From assembly GCA_021815305.1 (NCBI GenBank), contig JAKAHC010000006.1:118848-182847 (forward strand): a stretch of DNA of 64,000 bases. Direction: 5' to 3'. This stretch comes from Deltaproteobacteria bacterium (GTDB lineage Bacteria; Desulfobacterota; Deferrimicrobia; Deferrimicrobiales; Deferrimicrobiaceae). Position 1 is the first letter of the stretch, and each line of letters opens with the position of its first letter. The position numbers and the translations under genes are program-made. The notes beneath the pieces are model-generated. The model was not told the DNA's origin and ran no database searches. It saw nothing but the letters and a program-made list of their open reading frames with translations. This document shows positions 1 through 9,681 of the stretch, in pieces.

Positions 1-478
1 AATCCGCCGCGTTGACAACCCCTACGTCGGACTTGTAACCACAAGCAGAGAGGCTCTTCAGGAACTTTTTGATGATCCGCTTCCCTTTCGTAGAACTCTC
101 TAACTGCGGCACGTTTTCGCAAAGGACGTATTCCGGCTTGAATACCAATACGTAGCCCAAGAATACGTTTAGAAGGTTTGTATCCGGATGTTTCTTTACC
201 CCGGACTTACGGACTTTCGAGAACGGCTGACACGGCGCACATGCAGCAAATATGACCGGCCGATTGTGTTTCTTTTCAAGAGCACGTGTAATCCTCGTGC
301 GAAGGTTCGTGCGAACATCCGCACATTCAAAGGGAACTCCGTTGTTTTTCTCGTAGGTATCCTTGCAAATAGGATCGATGTCGACGCCGAGACGGACGTC
401 AACGCCGGCCTTTAGGAGCCCGGCGGTCATTCCACCACATCCGCAGAAGAAATCTATGCCGACAAATCGTTTGCTCAT
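1..478 (-). CDS. drmMII: DISARM 5-cytosine DNA methyltransferase DrmMII (partial)
   Basis: N-terminal 159 residues of a DNA (cytosine-5) methyltransferase; the rest lies past the left edge. Seen: motif I (DFFCGCGG, residues 9-16) for S-adenosylmethionine binding, the catalytic motif IV PCQPFS (82-87, nucleophile Cys83) and motif VI ENV (121-123). The start ATG overlaps the drmC stop by 4 bp (ATGA), so the two are translationally coupled. In class 2 DISARM this enzyme methylates host DNA, marking it as self. The target-recognition domain is outside the window, so specificity cannot be read. Family call is firm; the DrmMII assignment rests on the drmEABC genes directly upstream. Confidence 0.92.
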   Translation of the reverse strand, partial: MSKRFVGIDFFCGCGGMTAGLLKAGVDVRLGVDIDPICKDTYEKNNGVPFECADVRTNLRTRITRALEKKHNRPVIFAACAPCQPFSKVRKSGVKKHPDTNLLNVFLGYVLVFKPEYVLCENVPQLESSTKGKRIIKKFLKSLSACGYKSDVGVVNAAD

Positions 479-1326
479 GGCCATCTCTTCGCCGATCGCG
501 CCATGATTGCTTCGAGAAACGCATGAACCGGTTTGGCATCGGACCCTTGCAGGAATACGCCAATTTCGATGGTTCTTTCCATGCTTGAAGCCGTAAGATT
601 TGCGCTGCCTATGTAGACTTCCTCGCCGCCGTCTCGCGATATGACTTTCGCATGGGAAACGGGGGAATCCTCTTCGAGATTCGCGTCGTAAAGACATAAG
701 TTTTCGCCGTTTCCGGTGGAGATGGCCACAAGACCATCCAGCACCATACGATTTCGTTGTCCTTCGGACAGATGCCGGGAGATGAAAGAGACCCTCACTC
801 CTTGGCGAAGGGAATATTCTAGGGACTGCAATAACGTCGCAAACCCCGTTTCGTCTATGAACGGAACCATGACGTATAGTTCAGATTGTGCTTCGGAGAT
901 TAGGCGTCGCATCCCAAGGGCGGTGTTCTCGAAGTAGCGGTAAAACCCCTCCATGTCGCGTAGCGGTCCGGGGATCGTCGCGGCAATCCGGAAACGAACA
1001 TCCTTTGCATACATTTCCTTCATGTGCGGGATTGCCCCCAGGATTGCCTTTGTGTCCGAGACGAGCGAGTCCATCTTCTTCGATATCGGGCTCCACAGCC
1101 TCGAATTGAGAGGTGCTCCCTCTCCTGAAATCTGGATCAACGCCCCGCATTTTTGCGCGATGGATATGATGCTTAAAACCCCTTCTTTGTTTAGGGTCGG
1201 GAATTCGGATGCAACGGTACCGAAAGACGTGGAACCGGACGGTGGGTTCAATACCGCCCGTAACTTCTCGGCGTCGATGCCGGCTCCTTCACACAGCAAA
1301 GCAAGGTCAAGCTCCGGAGGCTTCAT
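475..1326 (-). CDS. drmC: DISARM phospholipase D-domain protein DrmC
   Basis: 283-residue PLD-superfamily protein with one HKD-type motif near residues 225-245 (SHAKVI followed by GSANLT). A single copy suggests dimerisation to complete the active site, as in PLD-type nucleases. Its ATG overlaps the drmB stop (TAATG) and its stop overlaps the methylase start (ATGA), so it sits inside a tightly coupled operon. In characterised DISARM systems drmC is a core gene but has been reported dispensable for some protection; that is family knowledge, not visible here. The order drmB-drmC-methylase is what identifies it rather than a generic PLD protein. Confidence 0.92.
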   Translation of the reverse strand: MKPPELDLALLCEGAGIDAEKLRAVLNPPSGSTSFGTVASEFPTLNKEGVLSIISIAQKCGALIQISGEGAPLNSRLWSPISKKMDSLVSDTKAILGAIPHMKEMYAKDVRFRIAATIPGPLRDMEGFYRYFENTALGMRRLISEAQSELYVMVPFIDETGFATLLQSLEYSLRQGVRVSFISRHLSEGQRNRMVLDGLVAISTGNGENLCLYDANLEEDSPVSHAKVISRDGGEEVYIGSANLTASSMERTIEIGVFLQGSDAKPVHAFLEAIMARSAKRWP

Positions 1327-3221
1327 TAGGGTGTCCAGAAACCCTTCGGGCCGAACAGGTATTCCCTGCTCATCCCTCGATTGAAATAGGAGCAGGCCAT
1401 CTCACCAAGGTGCATGCACGCATGGCACGAACTGTTCCACTGTTCCCGGCACACGGGGTCGTAAACGCATTGCCTGGTAAAGGGGTCCAGTTTCGTTTTT
1501 TCAATCAGGGCAAGAAGTTCCTCCTCGTAGAGGGTCGTCAAACCGCCCAGATTGAACATCGTGTTGGAGTTGTAGATGACGGCGGCGCCGATTCTCGGGA
1601 AAAGGTATTCGGCCAGTCCCGTCCTATCGATTCCAGCAAGACTTGACGCAGTGCGTATGAACATGTGCGACATCGTATGGATAAGGCCAAAAACGGCTTT
1701 TGTTGTTTCGTTCATTCCTTCACGAGTTACGAATCGATCGACTCCGCCGACATTCACCAACATCCACAATCTCGCGTCCTGTTCCGTCGACGGAAATGGG
1801 TCTACCTTCCCCGGAAACATACTCTCCAGCCACTGCAAAAGCCGCAAAGGCGCGATCCTAAGGAAAATCGCTTCGGTTTCGGCTGCTCGGACGAATACCG
1901 GTGTCTTGTCGTTCAGGGATTTCTTTTCCCCCCGCAATGCCTGGAATTTGTTGAATCGTGTTTTCAGAACTTCATCACCCATTCGGGATTCCGGTTCGAA
2001 ACTTACCCGCGTGTATCCGAACACTGCGGTAAGGATCGGAAAATTCTCGATCAGACGGATTTCCTTGATGCCGGCACCCCTGTATAGATCACTGACGTAA
2101 TCGAACGATGCACCACAACCGGGTCGCCGTCTTTCCGCTTCTTCCCGCACTTCGTCCAATCCCCGGAATTTCCTAGTCCCTCGCAATTTTACGTATTCGA
2201 AGAGTTCGTTGAACGTCTCATCGGACAATCCGTATTTCGTTGAATCCCCGGGAGATTCCTTGCGCCCGGCGGCAAGCCTTTCCATTGCCTCCGCAGCGTC
2301 GAGTAGTTTCTTCCTCTCCGGCCCATCGGGCAGTCCGGATGCCATTTGCCTCACTTGCTGAGCCATGCTCTCCTGAGGATCTTTGCCGACATCAACTCCT
2401 TCGAGCAGTTCGCTGGTTGTATAGGAATCCCGAAGATAGGACTCGACGAGTATGCGCGCACGGTCGGGATGCGTCAGGAGACTTCTCACGTCCTCAGTCC
2501 CAACGTTGACCTTCGTGATGTGGTGAGAGTAGTAGGCCGCGTTGGCACGATGCGGGATGGCCCGCATCATTGTGCTTCTCCTGGAAGCGGGTTCCTCGCC
2601 CTTTTCCTCGGCTCCCGGTTCCTGTTTGCAGAATTCACAAGTTCTGTTGATCGGTCTCAGTTCCGTGTTGCAGTCCTTGCACACCCATCGGAAGTCCCTT
2701 GCGGTTTGGCTTTCCCGGAAATCAAGAACGACCCTTGAAGGGCTTACCCCGTGGTTCGGACAAGTCGGAACCCAAAGAGCCTTGATGTTTCCGCAGTGGT
2801 GAACAAGCACGTGGTAGATCTGAATGAGCCTGCCGCCACAAAAGCGGCACGTCCTGTTGCCGGATTTGGAGAGGAATTGTTTCGGATCGGGATAAGAGAA
2901 CGCGGAACGGCATTTCCGGCACTCGAACGTGAGCGGGTAGACGTTAAACAGGACGCCCTGCGGGGTGCCGAACGCGAAGAGCTTCGGATTGAAGGTGTCC
3001 GCGATTTTTAGTGTCGAATGTTCTCCCCACGGGCGGATGTATTCCCTGATCTCCTCAAGAATTCTTCTTTTGTCGATCTTTTCCTCAATGTCCGTGTCGA
3101 TATGCACCTCGGCAACCTTACAAATACAACTTCCCCGGTCATAGTCGAAGGTGGCATCGGGAAGGTAGTTAAACAGGACCTGACCAAGCCCCCGAGTCAT
3201 GAATCGTTTGTCACTGCTCAT
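1326..3221 (-). CDS. drmB: DISARM DUF1998 protein DrmB
   Basis: About 631 residues. Zinc-binding cysteine pairs are seen in the N-terminal half (CRKC then CRFC; CKDC then CEFC). A C-terminal Cys/His cluster (CVYDPVC, CHACMHLGEMAC) is typical of the DUF1998 helicase-associated domain. DrmB pairs with the DrmA helicase in DISARM. I chose ATG 3221, which overlaps the drmA stop by 11 bp and has GGAGGGAC about 9 nt upstream; a longer frame to 3263 lacks this support. The reading frame is intact with no truncation. Confidence 0.9.
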   Translation of the reverse strand: MSSDKRFMTRGLGQVLFNYLPDATFDYDRGSCICKVAEVHIDTDIEEKIDKRRILEEIREYIRPWGEHSTLKIADTFNPKLFAFGTPQGVLFNVYPLTFECRKCRSAFSYPDPKQFLSKSGNRTCRFCGGRLIQIYHVLVHHCGNIKALWVPTCPNHGVSPSRVVLDFRESQTARDFRWVCKDCNTELRPINRTCEFCKQEPGAEEKGEEPASRRSTMMRAIPHRANAAYYSHHITKVNVGTEDVRSLLTHPDRARILVESYLRDSYTTSELLEGVDVGKDPQESMAQQVRQMASGLPDGPERKKLLDAAEAMERLAAGRKESPGDSTKYGLSDETFNELFEYVKLRGTRKFRGLDEVREEAERRRPGCGASFDYVSDLYRGAGIKEIRLIENFPILTAVFGYTRVSFEPESRMGDEVLKTRFNKFQALRGEKKSLNDKTPVFVRAAETEAIFLRIAPLRLLQWLESMFPGKVDPFPSTEQDARLWMLVNVGGVDRFVTREGMNETTKAVFGLIHTMSHMFIRTASSLAGIDRTGLAEYLFPRIGAAVIYNSNTMFNLGGLTTLYEEELLALIEKTKLDPFTRQCVYDPVCREQWNSSCHACMHLGEMACSYFNRGMSREYLFGPKGFWTP

Positions 3222-6200
3222 CGACAGGTCCCTCCGTCGAACCCGAGTCGACTTCTCCGCCACACAACCGATCCTTCAGAAGCAACTCGAATAACTCCGC
3301 GTTCCTGCCGCTGCTGGAAGGATAGAACTTCACCTCCTGGTCCGTGTCCCTGAGACTGCGCATGGCAGCCCAGCCCCGTCGTTTTCCGATCCAACCGCCA
3401 TTCGCCCGGAGACCGTTGAAGAACATTTTGACCTTTCCGGAAATAATTGAGACAAACTCCCCGGAACGCTGCCTGCCGGCACCGTAATATGTGATCATCT
3501 TTTCCGTGAGCCCCTGCTCGCTGAGCGGTGGGGTGCTCGCATGGATCGCTTTCTCCGTATTCAGCTTCCTCCCCAGGGTTCTTGCAGCGCTATTGATGAT
3601 ATGGCCGACGATGATCCCGCTAAAGGTTTTCTCGATGCTGAACTTGGACCAACGGTTGATCGCCGCTGGTTCGACAAGCCGTTCCAAATACTCGTGATAC
3701 TTCCGGAAGAAGTGATAATGGCTCCGATCGCGTTCACGCGCGGGGGCAAAGCACACGAGAACTATTCCCGGCAACTTGCGTCCAACGCGGCTAGACGCCT
3801 GGATGTATTCCGACGTCATCCGGGGCATCCCGAAAAAGGGGATGAAATTGAAGCGTTCCACGTCGACGCCGTGGGAGATCATGCTGGTAGCAACAACCGA
3901 TCGTATGCGCTTCCAATAATCCGGTTCCAGCAGATCGAACTTTTCTATCCGGTCCATGACGTTGGTTATTTTCTCCGAGGTCGTTCCGCCGGAGAGCACC
4001 TCGCCTACCAGTTCCGGGAGGTCCTTCTCCTTAAGGTATGTGCCGATTTGAGCATCGAGGGATTCCGCCATCTGGTCGCCTGACTTTTTCGTCAAGACGT
4101 ACGATAGGCTGATTTCGTACTGGTCCAGGAAGGACGGCACCGACGCCTCATCGAGAACGCCGCGCAAACCGGCGGTGTCGAGGAATTCCCCCGGCGATTT
4201 TTTCCGGATTTCGGATATCTCACGGTGAAAGTACCAGAGCAACTGAACCATGGCGTTAATGTGCGTCAACCCGTGAGGATTGACCCCTATGAAGAGACGT
4301 GACAGCAGATCCGGGTTTGTCTGAGCGAAGAACGTCTGTTCGTAGCTTGGACCAGGCGTAGGGAATCGACGGCCGCGGCGAAGGTAGAGGTGCTCGACGT
4401 GGCGCTCGTATTCTTCGATTGTGGCCGTCGCGGCAATCGTCTTCCAGGGATATTTCGAACCGGGGACCTCCCGCTGCATTTCCATGATTGCCGTCTCGTA
4501 GTGGGAGTCGAAAGCACCGAGGTCTTCCTTAAGAAGGTGCAACTCGTCTTGCACGTGTAGCGATGGAACCGGGTCCTTGATCGGAAGTTTACTGATTAAC
4601 TTGGTGTGACATCCGTGGGCCCCGCACTTGTCTTCAGGAACATAGCCGTGGGTGGGGCAGTAAGCACGCGTCCATCCCAACAGGTTTCCGAATCGAAGCT
4701 GTGAGCCGAATACGGCAAGTTTGTCTACCGTGCCGACGACAACGCTCGGAAGGTGTCGGTAGAGCTCGTGATCGACGATGTAAATGGGAAGAACCCCGCA
4801 GGATGGGCATACGTGTTGGAGGGACCAAAGATTTTGGTTGAATTCCATGTGCACATCCCGGCTACCGCATCCCGGGTTGGGACATTCGAAGATTTTTTGA
4901 TATTTTTTAGTTTTAGCATCGTCTTCAATTTGCCGAAGGTCTTCCGGCTTGATTTCGTTCGGTGAACCCTGCGATCCGATCCAATGGCCAACGGTGAAAT
5001 GTTCTCCGGGGATCTTTTCCGCGGACCGTATCCGGTTTGCCGCCGCAACCGCTTTGACGATCCGCTGGAACTGCTGAAGGGAAAGGAGCCGTAACGGAAA
5101 CCGATATAGGGCCGTTACCCCGCGTTCCCTTCCCCGGAGACGATCGAAAAAAAGAGCAAACACCGTCAAACCCAAGTAGGCTTCCGTTTTGCCGCCACCG
5201 GTGGGAAACCAGATGACGTCCGTAAAATCCCACTCTTCGGCCAAAGCGTACTTTTCGTACTCTCTTCCGACGACGGAGGGGAGCAAGGACACGATGAAAA
5301 CGATTTGGAAAAGACGCCACCGGTCCCGGCCAATGGGAGCACCCAATAAACGGAATGTCATGTTCATCAGCCGGAAGGCACGCATAACCGCTGGTTGCTC
5401 AAGGCAACCGATTCCGCGTTCGAACCTGTTCGTCTCTTGCTGGAACAACTCCCTATCTCTAAGAAACTCCTTGTATTCCTCCTCGCCGCCGGGAAGGTTG
5501 GCCTTAAGATCCCTGCCCCGTCTATCCCATTCCGTTTCATCGTACGCGCGCATTGCCTTCGCGATTCTGCCCAGAAGAGCTACGCAGCCGGTTCCTTCGC
5601 AATCGGCGAATGTTGGTTCGATACCGGCAAGATCCCGGTGATCGAATCTCCGCTGCTCGTACGTCGGCATGGCTTCGGTCGAGAGAATCCGGAGACCGCC
5701 ACCGTCCGATAAATCGCAGTTGATAGTACAGTTCACTCCGGAACCGTACATTCGCCTGTTGAATCGGTAACTCTTCGGTAGCGACGGAAATTCGTAAGGC
5801 AGGACGATTCCTTCCTTTATATTCACGTTAAACCCGGCGTCGAAGATTGCCTCCTCGTAAATCCTGGCTATACCGAAAGGATCGGGGTTGGGACTCCTGT
5901 TGACCAAAGCAACGCAAACATCCCAGATACCGTCGTTCAACATCGTTGCCGAAAGCATGAGAGACACCCGTATGTCCGGGATCGCCGGTTCACCGCGAAG
6001 ATCCGCGATGAACTTGGTGAAGACTTCTTCGGATTCCAAATCTTCTTTTCTGACTGCGTAATTGGCTGTTCCCTTATAGACTCCAGGAATCTCTGCCGCC
6101 GCCGATCTGCCGTATTCCACCGGAAATGAAATGGCTTTCCCCGGTATGTCCCCGAGACGGAACTCCACTGGCTCTATCTTCAAGTGCATCCGGCGAAACA

Positions 6201-6579
6201 TGGGCATGAGTTCGGATGCTTTGCGTCCTGCCCGTATCGCCGGGTCCGAGAACCGCTTTTGCCTGGAAAAATCAGGGAACACACGGACGAATATTACGAA
6301 TCGGGGACTTACGGCGATCCGAGTGTCCTTCCCGCCGCGCAGGAGAAAATGCATTTGCATCGAAATCGGGTCGAGCCGCGAGAGGAAATCCTCGGCATTG
6401 GACAGAATCTCGTCTTCTTGCTCGCCGCCGGGAGCGAGACGCCCGATGAAGAATATTTTCCTGGGCCGATCGGGCCAGACTAACTCGCAATCCGGTCCCG
6501 TTCCGGCGCCGGACTCGCGAATGCGGTTGGCTAAATATTTTACGAATATGTCCCCGGCCTTATTGAAATCAGCGCACAT
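3211..6579 (-). CDS. drmA: DISARM helicase DrmA
   Basis: About 1,122 residues, a large SF2-type helicase. Walker A PTGGGKTEA lies near residue 458, a DELH box (HVQDELHLL) near 678, a Cys4 zinc element between them (CPNPGCG, later CPSCG), and a C-terminal helicase motif VI region (ASSRVGRKLPG). In DISARM, DrmA with DrmB forms the DNA-engaging core that discriminates incoming phage DNA. ATG 6579 overlaps the drmE stop by 11 bp, the same arrangement as drmA/drmB, so I prefer it to the longer frame starting at 6639. All motifs look intact. Confidence 0.93.
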   Translation of the reverse strand: MCADFNKAGDIFVKYLANRIRESGAGTGPDCELVWPDRPRKIFFIGRLAPGGEQEDEILSNAEDFLSRLDPISMQMHFLLRGGKDTRIAVSPRFVIFVRVFPDFSRQKRFSDPAIRAGRKASELMPMFRRMHLKIEPVEFRLGDIPGKAISFPVEYGRSAAAEIPGVYKGTANYAVRKEDLESEEVFTKFIADLRGEPAIPDIRVSLMLSATMLNDGIWDVCVALVNRSPNPDPFGIARIYEEAIFDAGFNVNIKEGIVLPYEFPSLPKSYRFNRRMYGSGVNCTINCDLSDGGGLRILSTEAMPTYEQRRFDHRDLAGIEPTFADCEGTGCVALLGRIAKAMRAYDETEWDRRGRDLKANLPGGEEEYKEFLRDRELFQQETNRFERGIGCLEQPAVMRAFRLMNMTFRLLGAPIGRDRWRLFQIVFIVSLLPSVVGREYEKYALAEEWDFTDVIWFPTGGGKTEAYLGLTVFALFFDRLRGRERGVTALYRFPLRLLSLQQFQRIVKAVAAANRIRSAEKIPGEHFTVGHWIGSQGSPNEIKPEDLRQIEDDAKTKKYQKIFECPNPGCGSRDVHMEFNQNLWSLQHVCPSCGVLPIYIVDHELYRHLPSVVVGTVDKLAVFGSQLRFGNLLGWTRAYCPTHGYVPEDKCGAHGCHTKLISKLPIKDPVPSLHVQDELHLLKEDLGAFDSHYETAIMEMQREVPGSKYPWKTIAATATIEEYERHVEHLYLRRGRRFPTPGPSYEQTFFAQTNPDLLSRLFIGVNPHGLTHINAMVQLLWYFHREISEIRKKSPGEFLDTAGLRGVLDEASVPSFLDQYEISLSYVLTKKSGDQMAESLDAQIGTYLKEKDLPELVGEVLSGGTTSEKITNVMDRIEKFDLLEPDYWKRIRSVVATSMISHGVDVERFNFIPFFGMPRMTSEYIQASSRVGRKLPGIVLVCFAPARERDRSHYHFFRKYHEYLERLVEPAAINRWSKFSIEKTFSGIIVGHIINSAARTLGRKLNTEKAIHASTPPLSEQGLTEKMITYYGAGRQRSGEFVSIISGKVKMFFNGLRANGGWIGKRRGWAAMRSLRDTDQEVKFYPSSSGRNAELFELLLKDRLCGGEVDSGSTEGPVDEQ

Positions 6580-9196
6580 AGAGTTTCCCCGCCGTCGAGT
6601 TGGGTACCTCGAACGTTTCGTCCGACACGCTTTCCACAACTTCCTTTACGACCGATTCCCTTACCGCAGCTATGTCCAAGTTGTATTTTTCGAGAAGATC
6701 GTCGATTTCGGGCCGATCGTCCGTCGCCGACCTGTATAGGAATGCGTTCACGGCCTTGGCATACTGCTGATAGACGGTTCTGAGTCTCCGCGCGGACGAG
6801 TCAACCATCTCGCGAATGGTCCCCCCAGGGTCTTCAATTTCGAAGACTTTGAAGATCCGTCCGAGATTATCGGGTTCCCTTGGCGCCATTACCTTCCCGC
6901 GAATCCAAGAGGCGACCGTCGGTTCGACAACCGTAGTGCCTAACTTTGAAAGTCGCCTGTGCACCTCGGCGTACGACAGGCCCGAATCCCGAAATACCAT
7001 GTTCAACCTTCGGTGGTATCCCTGGATAAACCCCGCGGCCACCGTGTACTCCGGGGATTTTCGGATTTCGTCCAGCATCAAGTCGTAAATTGTCCGGCTC
7101 TGGGCGTGGTCGATGAATACGACAACATCCCCTTTAACGAGATCCTTGGCCTTCTTCTCCTTAGTTTCGTCGTCACCGACGATAGTGACGAAATCCTCGG
7201 CAGGGAGGAAGGCATATCTCTTCCTGAATACAACCTTCCTGCACTTCCGCGGTCCTGTTGGTATCCTTCCCGGATCGGATCCCTTAGACGGCGTGTAATC
7301 CATAAGCCCCTGAATATACCGGTCGTCATCGAGAGGAATGGAGGGAAGATCTCGCCTCGGCTCTCCGAGTATTTCGCCGAGTTCCTTCACGGGTTCCTTA
7401 TCCACGACGGGTTCCATCGGTCCTTCGGATTTCTTGGGGACCCAAGTGTCCTTCCCCCCTGTTGCGTCCTCCAAATCACGGCTCATTTCATTGCGTTCGG
7501 ATTCCGTAGCAAGGACGACGATCTCCTTTGCGCGGCCGGACACGATCCACCTCAGAGCCCTCCCGCCTCTATACCCCGGGAACAGGAGGGTGTCGAACCG
7601 ATCAACGGCCCGAAGGGCGCCCACGTGGACGATGTGGATGTTTTTCTCTTGCAGTGCAAGGGCATCACAGTTTAGCTCTTTGGACAGGTAACGCCCGATT
7701 GCCGTATCCATAAGGTGGTTGTTTACTACGATGCCTAGCCGTCTTCCGTCCTTTGCTGCACGTCGTGCCTCGGTTAACAAAGCGCGAGCTCTTGACGGGT
7801 TGCTTTTAGTTGAATCATGGAGCGTGCGGAGGATCTGCGCCGAATCGTTGACGAGCGAATTCGGGACACCGGGGCCGAGTATCTCGGCCTTAATTTTCGT
7901 CTCTGATATGAGTTCCTCAACTGTCGAGTACCCGGAGCTGCCGCATATTGAGTCGTACTCCACAACCGGAACGGGAAGCGTATACAAAAGCCGATAAAGT
8001 CCGTAGAGCCCGGATTGGACTCCATGAACATCCTTGTTAACACCGGATATTTTTTTCAACTTAGAAAAAATGCCGGACAAGGTGCGAATATCCTCGCCCA
8101 CCAATGGAGAAGGCAAATCATGTATCCGATGTTTTGTGCCCAACATTTCAAGAATCTCGTTATCAGAAAGGAACAATTTCCCGTCAGGCGGGAAATCCTC
8201 TTGGCATATCCTCCAGAACCTGACCTCTCGTTTCTTCATTTTCCGGAATATCGGCGAAAAGGGACTTTCGAACATATGGATCACGGAGTCAGCATTTATT
8301 CGTCTGACGCCTTCATAAAGCCTTTTGCGTTCCGCACGACTCACGAGGGCGTCGTGCATAACGAAAGCGGCCCGGTAACGAATCGTTGGAGATACGTGTT
8401 CGATGCGGGTAGCGAAATGTAACGGAGGAGGTGCGTTATCGCCACGGCCGAAACCGTCACGTCCCTTGAACACCTTTGGCTCTCCATCGTCCTTTAGGAT
8501 CGCAGCGGGGAAAAATGCATGAAGCGGGCGTTTCTCGTCCGCCGACATTTCGCCCTTCTTGATGCGTTTGCGGATGCGATCTTCCCATGGAAATTCGAAA
8601 CCGGATCGTTTTGTTTCCAAGTACGCCTTCATACGTCGATTCTTCAGGGCTATTAGCAGATCGTTGACCTTGATCGTCAATCCGATATAGGTCTCCCGCA
8701 TTTCCGCGGTTCCCGGATAGACCAATACGGGTGCTGGCATTTCGCCCGGGGAATTTTTCTCCACGGCAAGGGGAATATACGCAAGGAAAAGAGAAAGTCC
8801 CCCGCGGCAGCTAAGGCAGGGGTAGGCAACGGCAAGTTCCTTTTCCGCAATGATCTGACCGGCGTACTCCCGTAATAACTTGTCGGCGCACGAAAAGCGG
8901 AGAGAAGGATGCCTCTCCGGATCGAGATGCACCTGGAGGGCGTCGATACCGCAACTTTCAATCGAGGGAGCCATGACCGGTGCCTTCCTCGGGTCCGGTC
9001 TTGGAGGTTTCTGGGGTTCCGGAGGTCTTTCGAGGACGGCTGTGGCAGAGGAGTCAGTTGTGGATTCATAACGGGGAGCCTTCCGAAGGATAACCTTGCG
9101 GATGGAAAAGTCGGATGCTTCCCCGGTTGGGGAGACAAACGGAAGTCGGAGTTGGTGTTTTTCTCCGGTTTTCCCGTTTTTCCGATCCTGACTCAA
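6569..9196 (-). CDS. drmE: DISARM class 2 signature protein DrmE
   Basis: 875-residue protein directly upstream of drmA. It starts with TTG, with GGGAG about 5 nt upstream. No strong catalytic motif is obvious. A Pro-rich N-terminus is followed by a large alpha/beta region; near the C-terminus is a helix-turn-helix-like stretch (SYAEVHRRLSKLG ... VASWIRGK). DrmE is the gene that defines class 2 DISARM, and its role is not understood. The call rests on size, position and the complete drmE-A-B-C-methylase order; direct sequence homology to known DrmE could not be tested here. Confidence 0.82.
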   Translation of the reverse strand: MSQDRKNGKTGEKHQLRLPFVSPTGEASDFSIRKVILRKAPRYESTTDSSATAVLERPPEPQKPPRPDPRKAPVMAPSIESCGIDALQVHLDPERHPSLRFSCADKLLREYAGQIIAEKELAVAYPCLSCRGGLSLFLAYIPLAVEKNSPGEMPAPVLVYPGTAEMRETYIGLTIKVNDLLIALKNRRMKAYLETKRSGFEFPWEDRIRKRIKKGEMSADEKRPLHAFFPAAILKDDGEPKVFKGRDGFGRGDNAPPPLHFATRIEHVSPTIRYRAAFVMHDALVSRAERKRLYEGVRRINADSVIHMFESPFSPIFRKMKKREVRFWRICQEDFPPDGKLFLSDNEILEMLGTKHRIHDLPSPLVGEDIRTLSGIFSKLKKISGVNKDVHGVQSGLYGLYRLLYTLPVPVVEYDSICGSSGYSTVEELISETKIKAEILGPGVPNSLVNDSAQILRTLHDSTKSNPSRARALLTEARRAAKDGRRLGIVVNNHLMDTAIGRYLSKELNCDALALQEKNIHIVHVGALRAVDRFDTLLFPGYRGGRALRWIVSGRAKEIVVLATESERNEMSRDLEDATGGKDTWVPKKSEGPMEPVVDKEPVKELGEILGEPRRDLPSIPLDDDRYIQGLMDYTPSKGSDPGRIPTGPRKCRKVVFRKRYAFLPAEDFVTIVGDDETKEKKAKDLVKGDVVVFIDHAQSRTIYDLMLDEIRKSPEYTVAAGFIQGYHRRLNMVFRDSGLSYAEVHRRLSKLGTTVVEPTVASWIRGKVMAPREPDNLGRIFKVFEIEDPGGTIREMVDSSARRLRTVYQQYAKAVNAFLYRSATDDRPEIDDLLEKYNLDIAAVRESVVKEVVESVSDETFEVPNSTAGKLYVR

Positions 9197-9224
9197 GTTC
9201 TCTCTCCCAATGAAACGGATGACT

Positions 9225-9647
9225 TTACTTCGTTGTTAGTGGCGAACCGAGAAAGCGGGCCACCTTTGCTTCCAATGAACTCAAACTTCTCGTCTGGCAC
9301 TCCCAGATCACAAGGACACCCCATCCCATGCGGCGTAGTCGACGTTGGTTTTCGATATCTCTTTCTCGATTTCTTTCGAGTTTCGGAAACCAGAAATCCA
9401 TTCGCGACTTTGGTGTTTCCCTTCCCGAAGGACAGCGATGGCGGTGCCAGAAACACCCGTTCACGAAAATCACCTTCCGACGGGATGGGAACACGAGGTC
9501 CGGACGCCCGGGCAAATCTTTCGCGTGAAGCCGGTACCGATAGCCCAACCGATGGGTAAGACGACGCACGGCCATCTCCGGAGTGGTGTCCTTCCCGCGC
9601 ACCTTGGACATCAAGGTGCTTCTTGCTCCCGTGGAAATTCGGTCCAT
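9225..9647 (-). CDS. vsr: Vsr very-short-patch mismatch endonuclease
   Basis: 140 residues, full length for Vsr. Seen: the N-terminal MSKVRGKDTTPE block, the catalytic GRPDLVFP (metal-binding Asp), FVNGCFWHRH (zinc/catalytic His-Cys region) and a C-terminal LVIWECQ. Vsr nicks next to T:G mismatches produced when 5-methylcytosine deaminates, so it pairs functionally with the 5-cytosine methylase at the far end of the same operon. It ends 28 bp before drmE and begins 34 bp after the upstream nuclease gene, so it is probably co-transcribed with DISARM. Confidence 0.94.
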   Translation of the reverse strand: MDRISTGARSTLMSKVRGKDTTPEMAVRRLTHRLGYRYRLHAKDLPGRPDLVFPSRRKVIFVNGCFWHRHRCPSGRETPKSRMDFWFPKLERNRERDIENQRRLRRMGWGVLVIWECQTRSLSSLEAKVARFLGSPLTTK

Positions 9648-9681
9648 CAGTGTTTTCCGAAATCGAATGCGTCATTGTTTT

